Of a DNA stretch of 64,000 nt, positions 44,522 through 55,935 are shown piece by piece. Position 1 is the stretch's first letter, and every line of letters begins with the position of its first letter. The notes under the pieces were generated by a model. It saw only the letters and a program-made list of their open reading frames with translations. It made no database searches and was not told where the DNA came from. The DNA is from Leucocoprinus leucothites (taxonomy: Eukaryota > Basidiomycota > Agaricomycetes > Agaricales > Agaricaceae): NCBI GenBank assembly GCA_013368445.1, contig JAACJO010000032.1:1-64000 (forward strand). Reading direction: 5' to 3'. Made by a program: the position numbers and the translations under genes.

Positions 44522-46094
44522 TTTTTTTTATTTTTTATTTTATTTTTATTTTTATAATCAATGGTTTATTATGTGGTGCCCAGTTGCAGTCCACGCCTGC
44601 CAACATAGTACAGGACCTAAGTACCGCTACCTAAGCCAAACACTACAAAGACGAGAATAAATAAAGTCCTGTCCGAATACAGTACATTACTCGATGGCAA
44701 AGAAACATGGAATAGTAACAAAATGAAACTACAAGTCCAACTCGCAGACCTCTAACAGTAAGCTTACATGCATGTGTGGCCCCAGCAATGAAGAGATGGG
44801 GTTGGGGGATGCATTGAGGTAGGTACGTGACCTACCCCCAGGGCCTCCTATTGTCCTCCTTGTGACGGCTAAGCCAATCACGGTCGAACCAGTGGCACCA
44901 GAACAGGCACTTTCAATCATCAGCTGCATGGTCACCCTTGCAGTTGATACATGAGATGTGGGGACAGGGCTCCCCGGTGGGTGTGGGCAGGATAGGGGGG
45001 TTTGCCTTTGGACTCCCCTTACAGCATGATGATGTGGAGTGATGATTCTCACTTCGGTGAGGACCACCACACTGGAAACACCTAAGTGCACAGTTGCGGC
45101 AGGTGGGGGTATAGTGACCAAAGCACCAGCAACGCTGGCACTGGGGGACACCGGGGTGGGCACAGGCAGGCTTAATGACAGCCTGCATACCATTGAAGTC
45201 GAGGTACTTGTTGAGGAGCTTCTTGGCGCCAGCTCCTGACTGAGAGTCCCATAGGTCGAACCAAACAGTGGCAGTGTCAGCCTTGGGGGAGTTGCGCATG
45301 ATGCGCACAGATGAAACGTCAGCAAAAGTGTCCTTGAACGGAGACAATCACATATGGTCAGTGATGTTGATTGGTGTGGTACGGATGCCGTTCATGTGGA
45401 AGGGGACGTCGAGGATCTTGAGATAAGACCTTGACCTGGGGCGGTGCATCTTCAGCTCAAATGGGGCAGTGAAGACAGAGGGGATAGCAGACTCGACGAC
45501 AGTGGTGTCAGAGTCTGAGGGTACGGCGGAGGTATACAGCGCGATAGTGCTGTATGCCTTGGTGATGTTTTCAATGTGCAAGGATGACTTGGCACATGAG
45601 AGGGTGTCGTTGAGGAGGCACATGGCCTTGTGATGGAGGTAAGTGATTTCGCTGGCATTGCCAGTGAAATCCAGGAAGAGTTGGCGGCAGATAGGCCCGG
45701 CGGTGGTCATGCATGGCTTCTTTGCAGAGCCAGCAGTGGCAGTGGCAGCCTGATGCATTGTGGCAATGTGATCAGGGTCAAGGGAGGGGTTTGCCTGCAC
45801 TAGCTTGATGAGCAACATAGGCGGTGCTGAAGCGCCGGAACGGGCAGCTTCCACAAACGAGCACTGACGAGGTGCCAGAGCAGGAGTGGGGATGGGCACC
45901 TTCACAAGCACTCGAGGGGGGCCACTAGCGCGTGCCTTAGAGGGTGCTTGCTTGGGCAGTACAGGAGGATGGGCCAGGGCGGGCAGCAGTGCCTTGGGCA
46001 TTTGCTTGGGCGCCTTGGGGGAGCCCATGTGGATGTCACGTGGTTCTGCTTTGTCAGCGGATCCATGGGTTGCCTCATGGGCAATGCGTGTGTC
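44522..46094 (-). mobile_element. LINE-C copy 3 with ORF1 C-terminal half
   Basis: T/A-rich tail at 44522-44556, then the C-type 3' end (reverse complement of GCACCACATAATAAACC), 3' UTR, and ORF1 on the minus strand. ORF1 pieces: 45348-46094 (AHEATHGSADKAEPRD to MNGIRTTPINITDHM) and 44913-45347 (LSPFKDTFADVSS, CQRCWCFGHYTPTC, CFQCGGPHRSENH), separated by a TGA where related copies have CGA (Arg). No ORF2. Cut upstream by LINE-C copy 4. Confidence 0.88.
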
Positions 46095-46669
46095 TTTTTT
46101 TTTTTTTTTTTTTTTAAAAAAAATCGATGATTTATTACGCGGTGCCCAGTCGCAGTCCGCACCCGCCAACATAGTACAGGACCTAAGTACTGCTACCTAA
46201 GCCAAACACTACAAAGACGAGAATAAATAAAGTCCTGTCCGAATACAGTACATTACTCGACGGCAAAGAAACATGGCATAGTAACAAAATGAAACTACAA
46301 GTCCAACTCACAGACCTCTAACAGTAAGCTTACATGCATGTGTGGCCCCAGCAATGAAGTGACGGGGTTGGGAGATGCGTTGAGGCAGGTACGCGACCTA
46401 CCCCTGGGGCCTCCTATTGTCCTCCTTGTGACGGCTAAGCCAATCACAGTCAAACCAGTGGTGCCAGAACGGGCACTTTCAATCATCAGCTGCATGGTCG
46501 CCCTTGCAGTTGATACATGAGATGTGGGGACAGGGCTCCCCAGTGGGTGTGGGCAGGATAGGGGGGTTTGCCTTTGGACTCCCCTTACAGCACAATGATG
46601 TGGAGTGATGGTTCTCACTATGGTGAGGACCACCACACTGGGAACACCTGAGTGCACAGTTGCAGCAGG
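46095..46669 (-). mobile_element. LINE-C copy 4, 3' end
   Basis: A long T-run (46095-46115) followed by the C-type 3' terminus, 3' UTR and the last zinc-knuckle part of ORF1. Very similar to copy 3, which it appears to have entered. Cut at 46670 by a copia-family LTR. Confidence 0.88.
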
Positions 46670-46920
46670 TGTCAGATGTGCTCTGGACAGTCTACAAGTA
46701 TTTGTGATTGATTTGTTGATATGTGAAGTTAGAGTTGATGCAGAGGTTGCTTAGTCAGTTGTAGATCACCTGACTGGATGTTCAACTCTCCTGTGGACGC
46801 TTTCTTGACTCTCAGTCATTTACAGTTGTCCACAGATTCCTGTGTGAGTTGTGAGCTCCCTGGGCGATTTCTCTGGTTTCTAGGACCTCCCACACGTCCC
46901 CTGTGCGTCACCTTCTAACA
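46670..46920. repeat. Copia-family LTR (251 bp), no target duplication
   Basis: TGTCAGATGTGC...CTTCTAACA. The flanks (GCAGG left, GCATT right) do not match. Left is minus-strand LINE-C and right is plus-strand LINE-A, so it marks a rearrangement. It lacks the 51-bp segment found at 23466-23516. Confidence 0.9.
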
Positions 46921-49292
46921 GCATTATCCATGGTGAAAGCTATGGGTATGCTAGGGAATTCTACCTGCAGCCTCCTCCCTCTCCAGAAACAGCTTTTATA
47001 TAGGTCATGTGTCATCCCAGTGGCAACATATGGCTTTCAACTATGGTATTTTGAAGGTGCTCATAACAAGGTGCTTCTCACGTCCCTTTCATCTATGCAA
47101 AGATGCGTGGCTGTTTGGATCACAGGCACCTTCTGTACATCTCCATCTGGGGGTGCTGAAAGTATAGCTGGTCTTATTCCAATTCATCTTCACCTTCATA
47201 AATTAGCTATTCGCTCATCATATTGAGTTTCTACTTTACCCTCTAATCACGCTTTACATTCTCTCTTGTCTGATTGTTTTTCTTTTAATTCTTCCCCTTA
47301 TCCCCAATTGCTTCACCTTCTTACTCTGGCCAAAAAAGCTAAAGTCAAAGGCCCTATTATTGATGTAGATAGTTCTCTCTATCATCTGTCTGACTCTTTC
47401 TCACCCTTCACTTCTGAATCCAAGCCTGGATCTTGTCTTATGGACATCTATTCTGATTCCATTCATTTTCACCCCTGCAATCACTTGGATAAACATGAAA
47501 TGTATAAACATGTATCATCTCTTGACTCAGTCTTCTCTTCTTCCTCTCTGGACCGTAATTGTATTTCTGTTGTCACTGATGCCTCTGTTCCCCTCATAGG
47601 TTCCCTTCAGGCAGTTTCGGCGGCACACTTATATCATGGCGGATTGTTAAGCACGCAAACGCTACGGATAGGGAGCCAACATCAAGGACCGGTTGGACAG
47701 AGGTGTGACAGAGGTAAGGCAGAAGCCAGTCGTCGGACGCGGGAGCGGGTCGTGGCCTCAACTTATGTGTTGTGCTGACTACTGACGCTTGACCCGGATT
47801 TCAGACAATATAAGAGAGCTGAGGACAAACAGAGAGCAGAGGAAAGTAGCGTATCGCTAAGTTGATTATCAGACTGAGGAATCCAAGTACAAAGTCGTGC
47901 TACTTATATACGATGCTGGATATAGGATCGGATAAGGAAAACAAGCAAAGTAGTAAACAGAGAAATAATCAAAGTGGAGTCCGCAAATTTTACAAGGCTA
48001 GAAGATAGAAAATTTACTATTAAACCGTTGTCAGAAAATTTCGACAAGGCGGTATGAATTAATAAAATGGAAGGTGTCATGATAAGTCCGAAGGCGAAAG
48101 ACTGATACAAACCAAAGTAACCGATATTCAAAAGCAGGTAGGAGTTCATGAAAATAATACTAAGTTCGAACCGTCAGCCGTTCTTGAGGTTCGGCTCGTG
48201 ACACGGATGACAAGTGTCCCATGCAAAACAGGCAAGCAGCTGGGCTTCCTCCATGGATGCTGAACTCTACTCCATTTGCATTGACATTGCCAAAGCCATA
48301 TCCCTCCAATGCAACCATATCATCCTCATCACTGACTGTCTTCCAGCAGCCAAGCTGGCAGTTGATCCTTCCATCCACTCAAGTCAGTCACAGTCTATTC
48401 AAGTTTGCCAACTTCTATCCGACTGGCTCACAACCAAACCATCATGCTCCATTGACTTCTGGGATGTCCCATCCAAGTGGCAGTGGAAACCCCATCTCAA
48501 AGTCCATAATGACATCACCTCTACATGCATACACACCCCCTCCCATATGGGTGCCACTCTTGACTTCTTGCGATGAAAAGCCACCAATGATTGCCAGAAA
48601 TCCTGGGAATCAACATTTTGGAAGAAGAAGTACCGCGGCAATGGGTTCCTTCTCTCAAAGAAAAATCACAAGTTCCTTATTCCCACTTATGTCAAGGGGG
48701 GCACCTGGCTCCCTATAGCCAACAAATCACCATCGCTATGCACTTGCATGACTTGAGCCATTCTAAACCATGCTCCGATTGGAGCTTATCATAAAAGGTT
48801 CTTCCCCCTCAAACCCAAATCCTGTTGCTGTGGCCACTGCTTGGAAACACGACATTATATTTTGTGCTACTGCCCTCTATACCCCATCTGCACTCAATGG
48901 GTGCAATGTGCTTTCCCTCAGTATGAGTTCCTCGTTGAGTTCTTGAAAAAGAACCTGGCTGCTTTTGCCTTCACCAATCACGACACGCATCCACCGCCAC
49001 TTCAAGTCCCTGTGCCCGCTGAACCTAATAAAGGTGAACTTTATTCTTTCATCTCTTCTTTCCTTTTTTCTTTTGGGTCCAATCTCTGTATATGATACCT
49101 TGTTCTATAGTCTCTTTCTCGAGTCTTTTCTATTTTGCTGGACTAACTGTATATAGTCTTTGTCTTAAGCAGTCTTCAACTGCTTTGTGTACCCCAGCTT
49201 GCTGTAGTGTACCATCTACTTGTATTATTTAGTTGAAAGCAGACTGTGATTGAGCACCGCTATATAAATTCATTGATGAAAAAAAAAAAAAA
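46921..49292 (+). mobile_element. LINE-A copy 8 (end of RT, RNase H, 3' end)
   Basis: Begins inside the RT domain just upstream of MVKAMGMLGNST and runs through the thumb/connection, RNase H (VTDASVP at about 47570; SSMDAELYSI and ITDC after the solo LTR) and the Cys/His tail (ending at 49095) to the 3' UTR and poly(A) (49278-49292). Broken by the LTR at 47645-48203 and by stops near 47226 and 48576. Confidence 0.9.
47645..48203. repeat. Solo G2-family LTR (559 bp)
   Basis: TGTTAAGCACGC...GGCTCGTGACA with a perfect 5-bp duplication CGGAT (47640-47644 and 48204-48208) inside LINE-A RNase H. Exactly the G2 LTR length, so a G2 copy once inserted here and was reduced by LTR recombination. Confidence 0.95.
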
Positions 49293-49327
49293 TCGCTTAG
49301 ACAAACACAAAATGTACCAACATGTGT
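49293..49327 (+). mobile_element. LINE-A fragment (35 bp)
   Basis: Matches LINE-A around RSDKHKMYKHVS (compare about 58840-58875). Probably the remnant of the host LINE-A into which copy 8 (left) and LINE-B copy 3 (right) inserted. Confidence 0.65.
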
Positions 49328-50499
49328 CTTTTTTTTTATTTTTATTTTTAATCAATGCGACCCCGGAGGGGTCACCAATTTATAATGCAGTGCACAATAG
49401 CAGTCCGCACCCAACTATCTACTACAGGGAAACTGATACCGCTACTGACTACACCAGAGTAAACAACCGGGAATACATAAAGGTCCTGTCCAAGACAATA
49501 CACAAGTTGACAGCAGAAGGGGGCTAGGCATGTAACGAAATACAAAGAAATGAGACATATACCAATATCACTGCATCTGATGGCAGGCCTTATGGTTGGT
49601 GAGAGCCCATCCGGTGGCCAGCAATGGATGGGGGATGATGTGTTGACACTAGGGAGCTCCCCCTAGGCCTGGGGCCAACCGGCAGAACCGGAATGACTTT
49701 GCAGCCAATCCCAATCAAATCGGTGGTGCCAGAACGCGCACTTGCGGTCAGTAGCAGCATGTTCCTTGCTGCAATTGACGCACTTGATGTGGGGACAGGG
49801 ATCCCCGGCGGGTGTGGGCTGGATAGGGGGGTTTGCCTTTGGCGACCCCTTACAGCAGGAGGAGGTGGTGCGGTGATTCTCGGACCAATGTGGCCCACCA
49901 CATTGTGAGCACCTGAGAGCACAGTTGCAACAGGTGGAGGTAGTGTGGCCCCAACGCCAGCATTGTTGACATTGGGGGGTCCTGGGGTGAGCGCGCACGG
50001 CCTTGATTATAGACTGCACACCGTCAAAGTGGAGGTATTTGCCGACCAGGCGCTTGGCATTAGCACTGGACTGAGAGTCCCAAAGGTCGACCCAAATGGT
50101 GGCAGTGTCAGCTTTGGTGAAGTTGCACATGATGCGCACAGAGGAGATGTTATCAAATGTCTCCTTGAAGGGAGACACGCGCATGTGGTCAGTGACATGT
50201 TGAGGAGTGGTGCAGATACCACTTGTGTAATAAGGGATGTCCAGGACCTTGAGGTAAGACCTGGACCTGGGGTGTTTTGTCTTCAGCTCGAATGGGGCTG
50301 TGAAGGCTGAAAGGAGGGCGGACTCGATCACCAATGCCTCAGCATTGGTGGCGATAGAGCTGGTGTACAACGAGATGGTGTTGTATGCCTTGGCGATGTT
50401 CTCAACGCGAAGGGAACTCTTCGTGCAAGTGAGGGAGTCGTTGAGAAGGCGCATGGCCTTATGGTGGAGGTAGGTGATATCACTGGCATCACCAGTGAA
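49328..50499 (-). mobile_element. LINE-B copy 3 with open ORF1 C-terminal half
   Basis: T/A-rich tail, 3' hairpin sequence (about 49359-49374), 3' UTR and ORF1 on the minus strand. ORF1 is open from about 50499 to its natural TAG at 49663 (ITYLHHKAMRLLNDSLT, RSRSYLKVLDIPYYTSG, CQQCWRWGHTTSTC, CVNCSKEHAATDRKC, ending GSAGWPQA). It stops at 50500 where a LINE-C 5' end begins. No RT. Confidence 0.9.
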
Positions 50500-50585
50500 C
50501 ATCCCTCCTTAACCTCTTACCACCACCATCTCTTAGTTGGTGTGCAGTTAGACGTCTAGTATACACCGATTCTACTCTAGCTAAC

Positions 50586-51133
50586 ATGGGTATGCATAAA
50601 TCTAAAGCTGTCGCTCGTGAAATTGCGAACATGGACCTCGACTCCGACATTGCATCCGGTGATGATGAGCTTGACACCATCACAGAGGCCCCCAGGCCCT
50701 CCACCTCTACCCAGCCGGTCCGCACGATGGCGGACTTCAAGGCTGCTGCTGCCTCCATGAGGGCTGACTTTCAGCCGCCCTCACCCTTTCCCTCGGTGCC
50801 TGCTGATGTTCCATTGCCAGCACCATCTACTCCCCTAGTGGCTGACGTTCTGTCGCCACTGAAACCCTATACTGTGGGCACATGCACGTTTGTGCCCATT
50901 ACACCTCCTCCCCCTGCTGTGCCGTCAATCGCGCCGTCCTCCCCTGGGACCGTGTCTGGAGACGATGCCACGGCCAAGCGGGCCTTCGAAGGCCTCAGGA
51001 AGTTCACGCGCTTCATGCGTGAGCTCCCTGATGATTCCCTCCTCAATGAGGAGTTTGCCAAAGCCTGTGCCAGCTACCTTGCTGGTGCAGTATATGAGTT
51101 TGATATGAGTGGGCACAGTAGTGCACGCATCTC

Positions 51134-51164
<31 letters not shown>

Positions 51165-53625
51165 GCGACCCCGGAGGGGTTGCCAATTTATAACGTGGTG
51201 TGTGATAGCAGTCCATGCCCGACTATCTACCACATGGAACCGATACCGCTACCGACTATGCACAAGTAAACAACCGGGAATATATACAAGTCCTGTCTGA
51301 GACAATACACGAGTCGACAGCAGAAGGGGGCTAGGCATGTAACGAAATACAAAGGAAAGAAACATATACCAATATCACTGCATCTGATGGCAGGCCTTAT
51401 GGTTGGTGAGAGCCCATCCGGCACCTGGCGATGGATGGGGGACGATGTGTTGACACTAGGGAGCTCCCCCTAGGCCCGGGGCCCACCGGCAGAACCGGAA
51501 TGACTTTGCAGCCAGTCCCGATCAAATCGGTGGCGCCAGAATGCGCACTTGCAGTCAGTTGCAGCATGTTCCTTGCTGCAGTTGACACACTTGATGTGGG
51601 GACAGGGATCCCCAGCGGGTGTGGGCTGGATGGGGGGGTTTGCCTTCGGCGACCCCTTACAGCAGGAGGAGGTGGTGCGGTGATTCTCGGACCAATGTGG
51701 TCCACTGCATTGTGGACACCTGAGAGCGCGGTTGCGACAGGTGGTGGTAGTATGGCCCCATTGCCAGCATCGTTGACACTGGGGGGTTCCGGGGTGAGCG
51801 CGTGTGGCCTTGATCATAGACTGCACGCCATCAAAGTTGAGGTATTTGCCGACCAGGCGCTTGGCATTAGCGCCGGACTGAGAGTCCCAGAGGTCGACCC
51901 AAACGGTGGCGGTGTCGGCCTTGGCGGAGTTGCGCATGATGCGCACGGAGGAAACATTTGCAAATGTCTCCTTGAAGGGAGACATGTGCATGCGGTCGGT
52001 GACGTGTTGAGGAGTGGTACGAATACCACTTGTGTAGTAAGGGACGTCCAAGATCTTAAGGTAAGATCTGGACCTGGGTCGTTTGGTCTTCAACTCGAAC
52101 AGGGCGGTGAAGGCCGATGGGAGGGCGGACTCGATCACCAATGCCTCGGCATCAGTGGCGACAGAGCTGGTGTACAACGAGATGGTGTCGTACACCTTGG
52201 TGATGTTCTCAACACGAAGAGAGCTCTTCGCATGAGTGAGGGAGTAGTGCATGCATCTCCATGGGCGAAGAGTGGGCCGGCCATGGCTGGACCACCTTTC
52301 GCTCCTTCATGCAAGGCTTTGCTCGCTTTGTTGAGCCCAGGGCCTCTCCTAAAGACACATGCGTCGCCCATGAGGTGACCCATGGATCCGCTGACAAAGC
52401 AGAACCACGTGACATCCACATGGGCTCCCCCAAGGCGCCCAAGCAAACGCCCAAGGCACTGCGGCCTGCCCTGGCCTGTCCTCCTGTACCGCCCAAGCAA
52501 GCGCCCTCTAAGGTGCGTGCTAGTGGCCCCCCCCGAGCGCCTGTGAAGGCGCCCATCCCCACTCCTGCTCTGGTGCCTTGTCAGCGCTCATTTGTGGAAG
52601 CTGCCTGTTCCGGCACTTCGGTGCCGCCTGTGTCGCTCATCAAGCTAGTGCAGGCAAACCCCTCCCTCGACCCTGATCGCATTGCTGCAATGCATCAGGC
52701 CACTACTGCCACTGCTGGCTCTGCAAAGAAGCCATGCATGACCACTGCCAGGCCTACCCACCGCCAACTCTTCCTGGATTTCACTGGCAATGCCAGCGAA
52801 ATCACTTATCTCCATCACAAGGCCATGCGCCTCCTCAATGACGCCCTCTCACATGCCAAGTCATCCTTGCGCATTGAGAACATCACCAAGGCATACAGCA
52901 CTATTGCGCTGTACACCTCTGCTGTACCCTCGGACTCCGACACCACTGTTGTCGAGTCTGCTATCCCCTCCATCTTCACTGCCCCGTTTGAGCTGAAGAT
53001 GCGCCGCCCCAGGTCGAGGTCTTATCTCAAGATCCTCGACGTCCCCTTCCACATGAATGGCGTCCGTACCACGCCAATCAACATTACTGACCGTATGCGA
53101 TTGTCTCCGTTCAAGGACACTTTTGCTGACGTTTCATCTGTGCGCATCATGCGCAACTCCCCCAAGGCTGACACCGCCACCGTTTGGTTTGACCTATGGG
53201 ACTCTCAGTCAGGAGCCGGCGCCAAGAAGCTCCTTAAAAAGTACCTCGACTTCAATGGTATGTATGCAGGCTGTCATTAAGCCTGCCCATGCCCACCCCG
53301 GTGTTCCCCAGTGCCAGCGCTGCTGGCGCTTTGGCCACTCTACCCCCACCTGCCACAACTGTGCACTCAGGTGTTCCCAGTGTGGTGGTCCTCACCATAG
53401 TGAGAACCATCGCTCCACATCATTGTGCTGTAAGGGGAGTCCAAAGGCAAACCCCCCATTCTGCCCACACCCACCGGGGAGCCCTGTCCCCACATCTCAT
53501 GTATCAACTGCAAGGGCGACCATGCAGCTGATGATCGAAAGTGCCCGTTCTGGTGCCACCGGTTTGACCGTGATTGGCTTAGCCGTCACAAGGAGGACAA
53601 TAGGAGGCCCCAGGGGTAGGTCGCG
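50586..53625 (+). pseudogene. LINE-C ORF1 (gag-like, CCHC), split by LINE-B
   Basis: Starts MGMHKSKAVAREIAN (50586) and is open to the LINE-B insertion. It resumes after 52243 with WAGHGWTTFRSFMQGFARF and stays open to about 53260. The conserved block has ITYLHHKAMRLLNDALS and RSRSYLKILDVPFHMNG. A 4-bp duplication (TATG) near 53262 shifts the frame, and a second slip lies near 53460. Zinc motifs CQRCWRFGHSTPTC, CSQCGGPHHSENH and CINCKGDHAADDRKC follow. The N-terminus differs from LINE-B while the C-terminal two thirds are homologous. Confidence 0.85.
51134..52242 (-). mobile_element. LINE-B copy 4 (5'-truncated) inside LINE-C
   Basis: A 17-bp target duplication AGTAGTGCACGCATCTC (51117-51133) and AGTAGTGCATGCATCTC (52243-52259) with one transition. 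Long T-run, hairpin, 3' UTR, then ORF1 on the minus strand open from 52242 to its natural stop at 51470 (LTHAKSSLRVENITK, CQRCWQWGHTTTTC, CVNCSKEHAATDCKC). It shows that LINE-B moved after LINE-C was in place. Confidence 0.93.
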
Positions 53626-53891
53626 TACCTGCCTCAATGCATCCCCCAACCCCATCACTTCATTGCTGGGGCCACACATGCATGTAAGCTTACTGTTAGA
53701 GGTCTGCGAGTTGGACTTGTAGTTTCATTTTGTTACTATGCCACGTTTCTTTGCTGTCGAGTAATGTACTGTATTCGGACAGGACTCTATCTATTCCCAT
53801 CTTTGTAGTGTTTGGCTTAGGTAGCAGTACTTAGGTCCTGTACTATGTTGGCGGGTGTGGACTGTGACCGGGCACCGCATAATAAATCATC

Positions 53892-53927
<36 letters not shown>

Positions 53928-53990
53928 AGGCACCCTTCCTCTGATGGCCAGGCTCAGCTGTCCAAACCTAATCCTAAGAGCACCTCTGAT

Positions 53991-55226
53991 ATGCCACCCC
54001 CCATTCCCTCTCCTGACTGTAAGGCATCCACCAAACCCCTTACAGAACATTTTAACAAGAAGAATGTGTCGTTCGCTGATGCTGCCCAATGGGGTATCCA
54101 GCCGGTGACTTCCTCTTCCAACTCTTCCAATATAGATGGGGTTAAGATGCGAGAAATGATACTCGCTTTCCCTGAGCTATCTTATGACAAAGTCCTTGCT
54201 ATGTACAAGGCAGGTTATGGAAGCACCCAACCTCAGGTCCCAGAATCAACAACTACAGGCGCTCAACGTGCCAAACTGAAAATGACAACACACAGGCCCA
54301 CCCGTCATCAAGTTCTCATACCTTTCGAGGGAAACATCATCGCTGATAAAATCAAAGATTTCAATAAGGCAGCTGAATTCTGTAATCGTGGTCTCATTGC
54401 CACTCAATCCAAACTCTGCATCGAATCAGTCTGCGAATCATACAATGGCATCTCTATCGCTACCTTGGGCATCGCCACTTCCACTGACCTTGACACCATC
54501 AAGTCTTGGTTGAAAGAAGCCTGGCAACTGGGAGATGCTATTCCTATTGAGCCCCATCTCCCACAATCTAAATCCTTCCTCAAAATTGTTGGCGTCCCCT
54601 ATTGGGTAGCTAATTCATCCAACCCACTCTCCCCCGCTTTTGTTGAGCAGGCCCTTGGCCAATCGTTGCTTTTCGAAAACATCATCCTTGCTGCTCGTCC
54701 TTGCATCATGAAAGTGTCCCCCAAGTCAGACACAGCTGTTGTGTGGTTTGACATCTGGGACTCCCAAAATGGTACCAAGGCTAAGACATTGGTCAATCGA
54801 ACCATTAACTTCAGTCATCATATCGGCACCATCCGTGCAACTAGTATGCATCTGGGTGTGGCACAGTGTAGGAATTGTTGGTGGTGGAGTCACCCCACTC
54901 ATGCGTGCCATGCCCTCAGCACATGTTGTCAAATCTGTGGTGGCCCTCATCATGTTGAAAACCACCGATCCATGGCCTGGTGTTGCAAGGCCAATCCTAA
55001 ATCAAACCCCCCTCGTGACACCACTCCTGATGGCATCCCATGTCCTCACCTCGAGAACTTCAAGTGCCTTAATTGCAAAGGAGATCATCATGCTAATGAC
55101 ACTAAATGTCCATTTTGGAGGAACAGGTTCGACAGGACCTGGCACTCTAACAAAGCCACTGAATCATGCACTACACGTGCTGTTCACGCTAACACCAATC
55201 ACTCCGGTGGCGGAGTTGCTGTTTAA
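53991..55226 (+). CDS. LINE-A ORF1 of copy X (411 aa, open)
   Basis: The best LINE-A ORF1. The first ATG used is MPPPIPSPDCK at 53991; the frame is open further left to the poly(A) junction, so the natural N-terminus is probably lost. Domains: Ser/Pro-rich start; a helical block (REMILAFPELSYDKVLAMYK, about residue 53); HQVLIPFEGNIIADKIKDF; a conserved block SKSFLKIVGVPYWVANSSN...SDTAVVWFDIWDSQ that resembles the RRM-like core of LINE ORF1 proteins; then three zinc motifs from about residue 293 (CRNCWWWSHPTHAC, CQICGGPHHVENH, CLNCKGDHHANDTKC). The stop TAA is followed by AT and the ATG of ORF2. Predicted role: nucleic-acid chaperone binding element RNA. No stop is seen, but the copy is not autonomous because ORF2 is split. 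Confidence 0.85.
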   Translation: MPPPIPSPDCKASTKPLTEHFNKKNVSFADAAQWGIQPVTSSSNSSNIDGVKMREMILAFPELSYDKVLAMYKAGYGSTQPQVPESTTTGAQRAKLKMTTHRPTRHQVLIPFEGNIIADKIKDFNKAAEFCNRGLIATQSKLCIESVCESYNGISIATLGIATSTDLDTIKSWLKEAWQLGDAIPIEPHLPQSKSFLKIVGVPYWVANSSNPLSPAFVEQALGQSLLFENIILAARPCIMKVSPKSDTAVVWFDIWDSQNGTKAKTLVNRTINFSHHIGTIRATSMHLGVAQCRNCWWWSHPTHACHALSTCCQICGGPHHVENHRSMAWCCKANPKSNPPRDTTPDGIPCPHLENFKCLNCKGDHHANDTKCPFWRNRFDRTWHSNKATESCTTRAVHANTNHSGGGVAV

Positions 55227-55252
55227 ATATGTCTGGTAAGAACAATGTCATT

Positions 55253-55933
55253 ATCGAGCCCCATCTCCCACAATCTAAATCATTCCTAAAAATTGTTGGC
55301 ATCCCTTATTGGGTAGCTAATTCATCCAACCCTCTATCCCCTGCTTTTGTCGAACAAGCCCTCAGCCAATCATCATTGTTCGAAAACGTTATCCTTGCTG
55401 CTCGTCCTCGCGTCATGAAAGCGTCCCCTAAGTCAGACACAGCTGTTGTGTGGTTTGATATCTGGGACTCCCAAAATGGTACTAAAGCCAAGACGTTGGT
55501 CAACTGTGCTATCAACTTTGGTCGCCATATCGGCACTATCCGCACAACCAGTATGCATCCAGGTGTGGCACAGTGTAGGAATTGCTGGCGGTGGGGTCAC
55601 CCCACCCATGCATGTCGCGCCCTTGGCGCACGTTGTCAAATCTGTGGTGGCCCTCATCGTGTTGAGAATCACCGATCCATGGCTTGGTGTTGTAAAGCCA
55701 ATCATAAATCAAACCCCCCTCGTGATGCCACTCCTGATGGCATTCCATGTCCTCATCTTGAGAACTTCAAATGCCTCAATTGCAAAGGCGATCATCATGC
55801 TAATGACACTAAATGTCCATTTTGGAGAAACAGGTTCGACCGGACCTGGCACTCTAACAAAGCTGCCGAATCATGCACTGCACGTGCGGTCCACGCTAAT
55901 TCCAATTGCTCTGGTGGCGGAGTTGCCATGTAA
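55253..55933 (+). pseudogene. LINE-A ORF1 C-terminal half of copy Y
   Basis: Open frame homologous to the second half of 53991-55226 with scattered, mostly synonymous or transition differences. It contains CRNCWRWGHPTHAC, the canonical version of the first knuckle that is WWWSH in copy X, and ends GGGVAM-stop (TAA 55931-55933). Read from 55229 it fuses to the first codons of copy X ORF2, an accident of the insertion point. Confidence 0.88.
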
Positions 55934-55935
55934 AT

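Larger units (their letters stand above)
50500..53923 (+). mobile_element. LINE-C copy 5, full-length ORF1-only unit, split by LINE-B
   Basis: 5' motif CATCCCTCCTTAACCTC at 50500, ORF1, C-type 3' UTR (GCACCGCATAATAAATCATCG, about 53870-53890) and poly(A) to 53923. Without the LINE-B at 51134-52242 it is about 2.3 kb. The unit is complete at both ends but, like LINE-B, has no ORF2. The left and right flanks belong to different elements, so I cannot identify its target duplication. Confidence 0.88.

Noticed and set aside
53991..55933. Two tandem ORF1 genes of one LINE
   Set aside because: The second is the start of a separate 5'-truncated LINE-A flanked by a 15-bp target duplication.
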